DNA from: Glaciecola sp. UBA1851
Lineage (GTDB): Bacteria > Pseudomonadota > Gammaproteobacteria > Enterobacterales > Alteromonadaceae
Assembly: GCA_002338515.1 (NCBI GenBank)
Contig: DDIL01000129.1
Coordinates: 1,365 to 9,598, forward strand
DNA: 8,234 bases
Direction: 5' to 3'
Shown here: in pieces, positions 1 through 6,522 of the stretch
Numbering within the stretch: the stretch's first letter is position 1
Layout: every line of letters begins with the position of its first letter
Position numbers and translations under genes: made by a program
Notes under the pieces: generated by a model
The model's input: the letters and a program-made list of their open reading frames with translations, nothing else
Told to the model about the DNA's origin: nothing
The model's database searches: none

Positions 1-98
1 ACTGTAAGGATAAATTACAGTCTTATAAAATACCTAGCAAAATAGAAGTTACTGAAGATAATACATACAACGAAAGGTTTAAAAGGATGAGGCGTTAG
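1..98 (+). CDS. C-terminal end of a probable AMP-forming acyl-CoA ligase / adenylating enzyme (partial)
   Basis: An open frame enters from the left edge (first full codon at position 3) and ends at TAG 96-98, so only the last 31 residues are visible. They contain LQSYKIPSKIEV followed by an Asn/Glu/Arg/Lys-rich tail ending FKRMRR. The pattern Leu-x-x-Tyr-Lys-Ile-Pro-x-Lys-Ile, about 20 residues before a basic C-terminus, is typical of the C-terminal subdomain of the acyl/aryl-CoA synthetase and NRPS adenylation superfamily. There it normally precedes a Pro-Arg-Thr-x-x-Gly-Lys motif carrying the adenylation lysine. That Gly-Lys motif is not seen here; the equivalent place reads TYNERFKRMRR. 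The family call rests on this short tail only. Acyl-ligases do occur in polysaccharide and exosortase-type loci, which fits the neighbours, but the substrate is unknown. Confidence 0.5.
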   Translation, partial: CKDKLQSYKIPSKIEVTEDNTYNERFKRMRR

Positions 99-190
99 AA
101 TAGCCCTTTTTTGTTCTCTGTTAGTGATAAATCTATTCTCAATGTATTGTAGGTATATTGGGAGTAGATTCTAAGTGACGTATTTATAAA

Positions 191-955
191 ATGTTTGTTT
201 TTGAAATAATTATAAAAGCACTAATAGACCCATTGAGCCTATCGTGTATAGCGCTATTATTTTCGGTTATTATTTATAAAAAAACCAAGCGTATTAGAAC
301 CGCAAAATACCTACTGATGTTTAGTGGTATTTGGGTAACAACCTGGTCCCAACCGTACATTGTTGATTTATTGTTATATCCTCTTGAATATCACTTCCCC
401 AATAAGATTATAAGTCAATCAAGCCCAAAAAAAACTGACGCTACTCATATTCATGTTCTTGCCTGTTATTATGACGCTAGAAAAATTAGGCCTTTTATTA
501 GTCGATGGGCTGAATGTTCTCATCAACGAATGATAGAAGCTGTGCGGCTTCACAATCAGTTTAAGGTTCCTATCGTTATAACTGGAGGGGGCTTTCCTGA
601 ACATGCTGATGCCCCATATGCTTCATTCGCCCAAGAGTATTTACTTTCCTTAGGTGTCGATATGAATGAAATCATTTCTCTGGCAAAAGGAACAAACACG
701 AAAACTGAAATAACTAATCTAGTTTCAAATATACAACCCCAAAATATTTTCGTTGTATCCTCGGCGACTCATATATTCCGAATTAACGAGCTTTATGCAG
801 AACAAAATGTTCATGTATACTATGCACCTGTAGACCATCTTAGTTCTGGATCGCTTTCTCCCTATATAACGTTGCCAAAAAGTAATTCATTAGAAAGTGC
901 TAGGCGAGCATTTTATGAATATTTAGCCATCATTAAAAATAGTCTCAGCGCCTAA
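191..955 (+). CDS. YdcF/SanA/ElyC-family (DUF218) membrane-anchored protein
   Basis: The 254-residue protein begins with two hydrophobic segments (about residues 13-30 and 38-55). A DUF218 domain follows at about 87-245 and is probably periplasmic. Family hallmarks visible in order are an Arg-x-x-x-Ala-x-x-Leu helix (QRMIEAVRLHNQF, 112-124), the strand-loop IVITGGG (128-134), the GTNTKTE turn (167-173, the usual Ser/Asn-Thr-x-x-Glu site) and the strand FVVSSATHIFR (197-207). DUF218 proteins such as SanA, YdcF and ElyC act in envelope, peptidoglycan or lipid-carrier homeostasis, but no reaction is firmly established, so none is assigned. ATG 191 keeps both N-terminal helices; no good SD precedes it. 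The gene follows the partial ligase on the same strand after 92 bases, so they could be co-transcribed. It converges on the next gene with 52 bases between the stops and no clear terminator. Confidence 0.8.
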   Translation: MFVFEIIIKALIDPLSLSCIALLFSVIIYKKTKRIRTAKYLLMFSGIWVTTWSQPYIVDLLLYPLEYHFPNKIISQSSPKKTDATHIHVLACYYDARKIRPFISRWAECSHQRMIEAVRLHNQFKVPIVITGGGFPEHADAPYASFAQEYLLSLGVDMNEIISLAKGTNTKTEITNLVSNIQPQNIFVVSSATHIFRINELYAEQNVHVYYAPVDHLSSGSLSPYITLPKSNSLESARRAFYEYLAIIKNSLSA

Positions 956-1007
956 AATAATTATAGCTGTCGATTTAAAGATGTTAACTTAAAAGGAGAT
1001 TACTACT

Positions 1008-2318
1008 CTATTTGACGTTACAAATCTGATATCTCAAAAGCAATGGAAGACGTTGGGAGGTTCTTGAAGTGTCACCATTTTTAAGAGTGAGGTAAAGATA
1101 CGTACCGTCGTAATCTACGCCCTTGATTAATCCATTGGCATTTGAACCATAAATTAGTTCTTCGGCAAATCCAAGCTTTAGCTTACCCCATTCATAAGGC
1201 TTGGGATCCCATGGATATCTAGCGTTCAAAATATCGTACATATTATAAACCCAATAATAATTATAATAGTCGTTTGGATCATAAGCACAAGGCCCACCAC
1301 ATTTATTTCCATCTTTATCCGTAATTTTGTATCCTCCTGACGAGTGATGCATACCTGATGCTCCAAACACAATATAATCATCTCCACGAACAAAGCCTCC
1401 CCAAGCCTGACTTTCAACAGTCCATAAGTCATTGTTACCAACTGTTTTGGGTAGTGTTTTTCTTAGTAAAGGTGTAAATAGAACATCTTCTCTATTATAC
1501 CTGAGCTCGTGAAGCGGCTTTTGTAATGTGTAGTAGAGCTTGGGTGTGACTTGCATGGTAGCAGAAATATTCCCATCCCATAGATATAGGCTGGGCCCAT
1601 TGCTATGTCTTCTTGCAATTGGATAGTTCTCAGTATTGCCCATTAAATGGGTTGCATTCAATAATTGGCTCCATTTTTCAGGTAAAGCTTGTATCCAACC
1701 AGAAGTATGCGCTATCTGCACTGCATCCGTTTTATACCAACCACTTAAATTCAAATCTTTATCTAACACTGCGTGACTAAAAGGAGCATCTCCCATTGCG
1801 TCATAATATTCCGTTAATCCAATTAAAATATTATCTTGTACCTTATCGATGCCAGATAAACGTTTATGAGTTTCCCATCCAGTTAGTTTGTCTACTTTTT
1901 TAAATGGCACAATATTTTTCGCTATTGGCATATCTTCAACTTGCCTGCTTTTTGAAAAAACCAATTCAAATGCGCCTACGATTATTTTGTTGGTCTCCCC
2001 ACCAATCCAAACCTTATTTTCGTCTATTGCTATTACCGGCGTGGCGAATGATACATTACCGTCGCCAAATTTCCTCGAATCAAAACGCATTCCGCCTGAA
2101 AATTGGAATCCGTGATTACCAATTTTAAAATCTGCATTGCAAGACTCGCTTACCATTTTGTTTGAAGAGGAATCTATATCATCAGATATCAAAAGTTTGG
2201 AGTTTTCTCCAAGTTTTAATGATTCGTTAGGTTGAAGGCTTTTGATATCGAGATAATTGACTGTTAGTAAACTAATGCCACTAATGATAAAAAAATAAAA
2301 GATAGGATTTATTTTCAA
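1008..2318 (-). CDS. Exported or membrane-anchored protein of unknown family, TTG start
   Basis: The protein has 436 residues and I do not recognise its family. A short basic start (MKIN) and a hydrophobic stretch at about 4-21 look like an uncleaved signal anchor or a signal peptide without a clear cleavage site. A polar linker rich in Ser, Asp and Asn follows to about residue 60. The rest alternates short hydrophobic strands with Gly, Asp, Asn and aromatic residues (for example PVIAIDENKVWIGGE at 94-108 and GVDYDGTYLYLTLKNGD at 400-416), which suggests a beta-rich, perhaps propeller-like fold. Only four cysteines are present (60, 340, 344, 433); the 340/344 pair sits in KCGGPCAYDPND next to a Tyr/Trp-rich stretch (351-372), a plausible disulfide or ligand loop. 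The start must be TTG: the frame has a stop 19 codons upstream with no ATG or GTG between, the next ATG is residue 55 past the hydrophobic segment, and GGAAA lies just before the TTG. Confidence 0.8.
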   Translation of the reverse strand: MKINPIFYFFIISGISLLTVNYLDIKSLQPNESLKLGENSKLLISDDIDSSSNKMVSESCNADFKIGNHGFQFSGGMRFDSRKFGDGNVSFATPVIAIDENKVWIGGETNKIIVGAFELVFSKSRQVEDMPIAKNIVPFKKVDKLTGWETHKRLSGIDKVQDNILIGLTEYYDAMGDAPFSHAVLDKDLNLSGWYKTDAVQIAHTSGWIQALPEKWSQLLNATHLMGNTENYPIARRHSNGPSLYLWDGNISATMQVTPKLYYTLQKPLHELRYNREDVLFTPLLRKTLPKTVGNNDLWTVESQAWGGFVRGDDYIVFGASGMHHSSGGYKITDKDGNKCGGPCAYDPNDYYNYYWVYNMYDILNARYPWDPKPYEWGKLKLGFAEELIYGSNANGLIKGVDYDGTYLYLTLKNGDTSRTSQRLPLLLRYQICNVK

Positions 2319-2322
2319 AGTA

Positions 2323-2327
2323 TTTCC
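2323..2327 (-). promoter_or_regulatory. Ribosome binding site for the TTG-started gene
   Basis: On the minus strand GGAAA lies four bases before the TTG at 2316-2318. It decides the start of the unknown exported protein, because no ATG or GTG is available in frame before the upstream stop, and the TTG start keeps the N-terminal hydrophobic segment. Confidence 0.5.
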
Positions 2328-2384
2328 AAAATATATTTTTCCATTATCTATTAATACGGCTTTTAAAGGTCGTTATTACTAGAT

Positions 2385-2400
2385 ATTCTAAATATAGAAT
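2385..2400. repeat. 16-base inverted repeat, possible operator
   Basis: ATTCTA (2385-2390) and TAGAAT (2395-2400) are perfect inverted half-sites around AATA. The repeat is AT-only except for one C and one G and has no T-run, so it is a poor terminator. About 65 bases upstream of the TTG start of the minus-strand gene, it is placed where an operator could act. AT-rich DNA produces such repeats by chance, so this is weak. Confidence 0.3.
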
Positions 2401-2600
2401 TAACAGTCACACGCCTCCTCAAGTTCTATGTTCCTTTATATCAATGTGTACCTTGAAAGTCGATCAACATGCATATTAATTTAAGATAAAGAGCTAGGTG
2501 AAAAGTTCAAGAGGCGAAATACTTTATTAAAGAATTGTATAAATACTACGATACATAAGACATATTAAACTAATCTTGATGTCCAAGTTACTTTTATTGT

Positions 2601-2631
2601 TTGACACGAAAAATGAACAAAAAAATACAAT
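2601..2631 (+). promoter_or_regulatory. Possible sigma-70-type promoter for the O-ligase gene
   Basis: A perfect -35 hexamer TTGACA (2601-2606) is followed after 19 bases by TACAAT (2626-2631), a five-of-six match to the -10 consensus. The spacer is longer than the preferred 17. Transcription from here would give a leader of about 75 bases before ATG 2715. It is the best promoter-like pair I found in this spacer, but it was identified by eye only. Confidence 0.4.
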
Positions 2632-2714
2632 AGAGTTTGTGTTGTGTTAATCTAATTAGTCAAACATATATTGAAGTTCTTATCTGAAGATTTTTATAGC
2701 GCCTGCTTACACAT

Positions 2715-4076
2715 ATGACTAAATTTGGCATTTTATTTTTGATGGTTTTTGGTGGTGGAATTTTTGCCGCTTTTGCCTATGGACCTGCATGGGCTTTCTA
2801 TTTATATGAGTTAATTTATTTTCTAAATCCAAACAATAGATGGTGGGGTAATGGTATCCCCAATATTAGCTATTCATTTTATGCCACATTAACTATGTTA
2901 TTTCTTACAGGTATTCACTGGAAAAAACATCAAAACTCTTTAAAGGAAATGGTTGAGTTCAAGTGGTTTATTGGGCTAATTCTAAGCTATTTAATTGTTA
3001 CTCCTTTTGCATTAAACGATATGATGCATCAACGATTCTTGGTTTATTTAACTACATCTTGGGCCGTTGTAATTATTGCTTTCTATATTCTTGATTCAAC
3101 TAAGAAGGTTGAATTAGCAATGCTCTTTTTTATGTTGGGTGCAGCTTATATTGGCTATGAGGCACACAATGTAGGAAGAAATATTTATGGTAGGATTGAC
3201 AATATAGGCACATTGGACAGCCCCGAAGCCAACACAATTGCGGCTTCAATTGTACCTGCATTAGCGTTTTGTGCATATTTTATTTGGCATGGAAATTACA
3301 AAATAAAGGCATGCGCAGCGATTTGCGGAGCGTTACTTGCGAACGGATTAATTCTAATAAATAGTCGAGGTGCGTTTCTAGCTGCTGTAGTTAGTTTAGC
3401 GTATTTTGGATTTCACATGCTATTTGCAAAATATAAATTGCCTAAACAAAGGCTAGTTTTGGTCGCTTTTATTATTTTTGGTTTGGTCGGTGTCGTTAAG
3501 GTAGCCGACAATACATTTTGGGAGAGAATGGGTACTCTTAGAACACAATCATCTATTGATTCAGAAGGAAGTGGCGGGAGAAGAATTAATTTCTGGATAG
3601 CAACATTTGATATGCTTAAAGATCATCCAACCGGAATGGGTATATGGGGTTACGAGACAATTAGTGCTAGATACTTACCAGAAGAGTATATATCAACTGG
3701 TTTTGGCCAAAGAGTGCGTTCTGTCCACTCATTGTGGTTCCAGTCTCTTGGTGAAATAGGCTGGTTAGGCTTTTTTATATTTATGGGATTGTTGTTAAGT
3801 ATCAAGCTTCATTTAAGGCGAGCTAAAAAAGCCTTAATAGAGGCCAAAATGTTGCAAAATTACTATATGCTGATAAGTATAGAATCTTCAGCAGTTGCGT
3901 TTTTTGTCGCAAGTAGTTTTATTAACATGTTTAGGTCAAATGTAATGTATTTAATGTTTTCAATAGGCATATGTGCAGCAGTCACTGGATTAAGGGCTGC
4001 CAATAAAAAGCTTGGTGAGTCTGCGGAAGTTGAAAAGCAAAGTACAATGTTTGGTAGAACTAGGCGAAGAACTTAA
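2715..4076 (+). CDS. O-antigen ligase/polymerase (Wzy_C) family membrane protein, exosortase-associated O-glycosylation ligase-like
   Basis: The protein has 453 residues with about ten or more hydrophobic segments and one large periplasmic loop at about 263-345, the usual plan of the Wzy/WaaL superfamily. These enzymes move glycan from an undecaprenyl-diphosphate carrier onto lipid A-core, onto a growing chain or onto protein. The loop holds GRRINFWIATFDMLKDHP (288-305) and a histidine motif, His338-Ser339-x9-Gly349-x-x-Gly352, which matches the WaaL pattern H[NSQ]x9Gxx[GTY]. Arg218 in NSRGA is a candidate for the conserved arginine. The N-terminus, with a conserved-looking YFLNPNNRWW stretch (35-44), resembles the putative O-glycosylation ligases of exosortase/PEP-CTERM genomes. 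No exosortase is visible here, so a plain polymerase or ligase is equally possible. ATG 2715 is the first start after an in-frame stop at 2697 and has no visible SD. The C-terminus is basic (GRTRRRT). Confidence 0.8.
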   Translation: MTKFGILFLMVFGGGIFAAFAYGPAWAFYLYELIYFLNPNNRWWGNGIPNISYSFYATLTMLFLTGIHWKKHQNSLKEMVEFKWFIGLILSYLIVTPFALNDMMHQRFLVYLTTSWAVVIIAFYILDSTKKVELAMLFFMLGAAYIGYEAHNVGRNIYGRIDNIGTLDSPEANTIAASIVPALAFCAYFIWHGNYKIKACAAICGALLANGLILINSRGAFLAAVVSLAYFGFHMLFAKYKLPKQRLVLVAFIIFGLVGVVKVADNTFWERMGTLRTQSSIDSEGSGGRRINFWIATFDMLKDHPTGMGIWGYETISARYLPEEYISTGFGQRVRSVHSLWFQSLGEIGWLGFFIFMGLLLSIKLHLRRAKKALIEAKMLQNYYMLISIESSAVAFFVASSFINMFRSNVMYLMFSIGICAAVTGLRAANKKLGESAEVEKQSTMFGRTRRRT

Positions 4077-4078
4077 AA

Positions 4079-4107
4079 TATTGGGCTAAAGTTATGTTAG
4101 CCCAATA
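4079..4107. terminator. Hairpin between convergent genes, probable bidirectional terminator
   Basis: TATTGGGCTAA (4079-4089) and TTAGCCCAATA (4097-4107) form a perfect 11-base-pair stem with the 7-base loop AGTTATG. It starts three bases after the ligase stop and ends 18 bases before the stop of the minus-strand sulfotransferase. The plus strand continues AACGTTTTC and the minus strand continues TTTTAAG. Both T-rich runs are short, so termination may be only partly Rho-independent in each direction. Confidence 0.7.
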
Positions 4108-4125
4108 AACGTTTTCATTACAACC

Positions 4126-4968
4126 TTAATACCACTTCGAAAAACTCTTATTCAACAAAACCTCTAATTTTAAAAGATCTTCTTTAAAAGTATTTCTCAA
4201 ATTGTGACTGCAATATAGGTCCTTTTTATCGTCAGTGTCTTGGTTTAATAACCAATCTTTTAGTTGCACAATGACTCTAAACTTCTTTAATTTTAGAACG
4301 TGCTTACCTACTGAGTTATTTTGAAGTTTCTTTTGAATTTTAGGCAGATTCAGAACATTCTGAATTTTTGCATTCCCCCCTACATTATATTTTTCTTTGA
4401 CTCCGGGAGGTACAAAGGTTTTATCAACACCTAAAAAGCTATAGGCGTCCTGCACGACTTTAAGTGGATCATTAGAAACATCATCGAAGTCATATATTCT
4501 GATATTTTCTTTAGGAAAAAGTTTAAATAGCCGTTTTATTTGTTCTGAATACAAACTTTTTCGCACAATATTTTTATCCTCCAATATTGCTTCTTCAAAA
4601 CTCATATCTGCAAATCGCCCATGCGCTTTATATAAATTGTAAGCGGAGTAAGCCCTTTCAAATGGCTCTCGTAATACTACTAAAATTTTGGTTTCAGGGC
4701 AGTGTTCGACGAGCCTGTTCATAGCGTGCTCTTCTGACATATAGTCGGGAGTGAATTCGCCAGTAATTGTATGTTCTTTTTCCGTCTCAAATAAAGAAAA
4801 ATACCAATCTGTACCTTGTTCATATTTTTCATCAAAAAAATGAACTTCTTTTAATGGTAAAAAAATTTCTGGGTGAGCATTTAAAGCATGGTACAACCAT
4901 GATGTGCCGGCCCTCTGTGCACCAATACCTACAAAATCTGGTTTCACATTGTGTATTTTATCTTTCAT
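4126..4968 (-). CDS. PAPS-dependent carbohydrate sulfotransferase (sulfotransferase 2 of the operon)
   Basis: The 280-residue protein has the sulfotransferase fold signatures. A 5'-phosphosulfate loop lies near the N-terminus (GIGAQRAGTSWLY, 14-26), followed by KEVHFFDE (40-47). The 3'-phosphate motif is LREPFERAYSAY (99-110), with Arg100 and Ser108 in the expected places. The family moves sulfate from PAPS to a sugar hydroxyl or amine. The KEVHFFD segment is typical of the heparan-sulfate N-/3-O-sulfotransferase-like branch, where a glutamate here is the catalytic base, so Glu41 is the candidate. The end (LLNKSFSKWY) matches the usual C-terminal pattern of that branch, so the protein looks complete. 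It has no signal peptide and is probably cytoplasmic. It is last in the minus-strand run, 67 bases after the flippase. ATG 4968 sits just before the P-loop; its SD is weak. The acceptor is presumably the glycan exported by the neighbour (inference). Confidence 0.88.
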   Translation of the reverse strand: MKDKIHNVKPDFVGIGAQRAGTSWLYHALNAHPEIFLPLKEVHFFDEKYEQGTDWYFSLFETEKEHTITGEFTPDYMSEEHAMNRLVEHCPETKILVVLREPFERAYSAYNLYKAHGRFADMSFEEAILEDKNIVRKSLYSEQIKRLFKLFPKENIRIYDFDDVSNDPLKVVQDAYSFLGVDKTFVPPGVKEKYNVGGNAKIQNVLNLPKIQKKLQNNSVGKHVLKLKKFRVIVQLKDWLLNQDTDDKKDLYCSHNLRNTFKEDLLKLEVLLNKSFSKWY

Positions 4969-5035
4969 GTTTTTATGTACACCTAGGTTCGATAGCTATT
5001 AATAAATATATAGAATAAATGTTAAAACTCATTAT

Positions 5036-6511
5036 CTAATGACTTATTTTCAACTTAAGTCGATTTATTGCATTTTTCACTTTTTGTCTCACAAAGTTAG
5101 AAGACTGAAGCGGGATAAATAGTACACTTAAAGTGTATACGCTTGCACCTGTTGCAATTAGTAATACTAAGTATTTCCAATCTGTTAATGTTAACTGCAT
5201 TGAGTATACAACTCTGACTGATACAAACATTAAAATACCGGCAAGTAAAAATGGGAATATCGCACTTGCGGCAAAAAGAATGGATACGTTTACTTTTATT
5301 TTAGAAATTATGCAGTTAGTAATCAAACGCAATAATTGAAACATAATCAAACAGTAAGCAACCGCATTGATGCCATACTGTGTAAAGTTGTACAGAGTAA
5401 TTAATAAAACACCTAAACACAACAGGCTGACTTTAGTTTGAAGTGAAATAAATCCTGTTGCAGTATTTAAAGAAGAAAATGGATTGGCCAAAGCTCCAAT
5501 TAAAAATGCAAATGACATTAACTTCAAAGTAGGGATCATCTCTAGCCATTTTTCTCCTAATAAACTCGAAACAAACGGTTCCGAAACCGACGATAACCCT
5601 AATAGCATAGGGATTACTAAAAGCGCTTGAAATGACATTAGTCTTCCAAAATAATAATCAAGTTCTTTTGGAGAGTCTTGAAATCTAGAGAAGCTTGAAA
5701 ATGAGACTATTGATAATTTTTGTGAAATTTGCATATAAGGCATAACCGCAATACCTTGTGCTCTATCATATAACCCTACATATGAGGCCCCCAAAATTTT
5801 TGCTAAAAAGAGTTTGTCAGCACTCTCGGAAAGAAGGTTTGCCTGACCTGCTACAAAGTCCCATTTGGAAAAATTAAACATTGTCCTTAAAAATAATAGT
5901 TTAGTTGTTGGTAGTATAAATCCCTTGTTAATTACTAAAAAAACGACTAATGCAAAAAGTTGACCTGCGATCATAGCATAAATAATTGACCAAAAATCGA
6001 ACCCATTTATGGCTAATGTTAGGGATATTGGTATCTGAATACCGAATCGAAATGCATCTATTATCGCAAGTGTTTTATACTTAATTTCTCTGCTAAGCTT
6101 GATTTTTATCGGTGTTAAAAAAGCTGTGATAACAATGTAAATTGCAAAAACATCAAAAGCATCTGAAAGTACCTCTATCTCAAAGAAAATAGCAATGTTG
6201 TCTGAGTAATAAGTGATTAGCGTAAAAAGTAATAATGAAATAATAAGGTTAAAAGTAAAATAACTTTTAAAGTGCAATTCTTTTACACGTTTTCTTTGAA
6301 TAATAGCTTTACCAAACCCAAAATCTGAAAAAGTATCGCTGTAGTACATTAAGACACTTACAATACCTATAATTCCAAAAGCCTCAGGTGAAAGTAGTCT
6401 AGCTAGTATTAAAGAGTTAATGAATCTAGCCATTTGCGTAGTAAAAGGTAAAACAGTGAACCACATTGCACTTTTTTTTGTATCTTCTACATATTTCTCA
6501 TTTTTATTCAA
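5036..6511 (-). CDS. Wzx-type lipopolysaccharide/exopolysaccharide flippase (MOP superfamily)
   Basis: The 491-residue protein is almost entirely hydrophobic helices, at the usual length for Wzx/WzxC-like transporters (Polysacc_synt_3 type). The N-terminal pattern is characteristic: a first helix near 15-35, then LARLLSPEAFGIIGI (36-50), a second helix, and DFGFGKAIIQRK (63-74). These correspond to the family's Ala-Arg-x-Leu-x-Pro-x-x-Phe-Gly and Asp-x-Gly-x-x-x-x-Ile-Gln motifs. Such proteins move undecaprenyl-diphosphate-linked oligosaccharides across the inner membrane. It lies between two sulfotransferase genes on the same strand, so the cargo is probably a glycan that is sulfated before or around export (inference). 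The start is TTG (6509-6511), with AGGG seven bases before it, and the SD overlaps the stop of the preceding gene. Wzx proteins diverge strongly, so the cargo cannot be deduced. Confidence 0.9.
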   Translation of the reverse strand: MNKNEKYVEDTKKSAMWFTVLPFTTQMARFINSLILARLLSPEAFGIIGIVSVLMYYSDTFSDFGFGKAIIQRKRVKELHFKSYFTFNLIISLLLFTLITYYSDNIAIFFEIEVLSDAFDVFAIYIVITAFLTPIKIKLSREIKYKTLAIIDAFRFGIQIPISLTLAINGFDFWSIIYAMIAGQLFALVVFLVINKGFILPTTKLLFLRTMFNFSKWDFVAGQANLLSESADKLFLAKILGASYVGLYDRAQGIAVMPYMQISQKLSIVSFSSFSRFQDSPKELDYYFGRLMSFQALLVIPMLLGLSSVSEPFVSSLLGEKWLEMIPTLKLMSFAFLIGALANPFSSLNTATGFISLQTKVSLLCLGVLLITLYNFTQYGINAVAYCLIMFQLLRLITNCIISKIKVNVSILFAASAIFPFLLAGILMFVSVRVVYSMQLTLTDWKYLVLLIATGASVYTLSVLFIPLQSSNFVRQKVKNAINRLKLKISH

Positions 6512-6518
6512 GTAGTTA

Positions 6519-6522
6519 CCCT
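6519..6522 (-). promoter_or_regulatory. Ribosome binding site overlapping the upstream stop codon (translational coupling)
   Basis: On the minus strand the sulfotransferase 1 stop TAG (6523-6521) runs straight into GG. The SD AGGG is thus built partly from the stop codon, seven bases before the TTG of the flippase gene. The arrangement suggests that ribosomes ending the first gene start the second. It also supports the unusual TTG start. Confidence 0.55.

Larger units (their letters stand above)
2319..2714. other. 396-base divergent intergenic region
   Basis: This AT-rich spacer separates the minus-strand unknown exported gene from the plus-strand ligase, so it should hold promoters for both. 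Visible elements, listed separately, are a TTGACA/TACAAT pair facing the ligase gene, a 16-base inverted repeat at 2385-2400 and an SD-like GAGGAGG on the minus strand at 2414-2420. The best short plus-strand frame noticed is 18 codons from ATG 2428, with no SD. I saw no RNA gene, insertion element or convincing small protein gene here. Confidence 0.6.

Noticed and set aside
88..112. Possible terminator after the partial ligase gene (GGC ... GCC followed by six T)
   Set aside because: The stem is only about three base pairs with a nine-base loop, too weak to support.
419..604. Minus-strand open frame within the DUF218 gene
   Set aside because: Shadow of a well-supported coding frame, with no SD and no recognisable protein features.
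956..1007. Terminator between the convergent DUF218 and unknown exported genes
   Set aside because: No GC-containing hairpin or T-run was found in this spacer; GTTAAC is a short palindrome only.
1888..2128. Two overlapping plus-strand open frames within the unknown exported gene
   Set aside because: Both lie opposite the long frame, lack an SD and show composition typical of antisense translation.
2428..2484. 18-codon plus-strand frame in the divergent spacer
   Set aside because: No SD, very short and no recognisable features.
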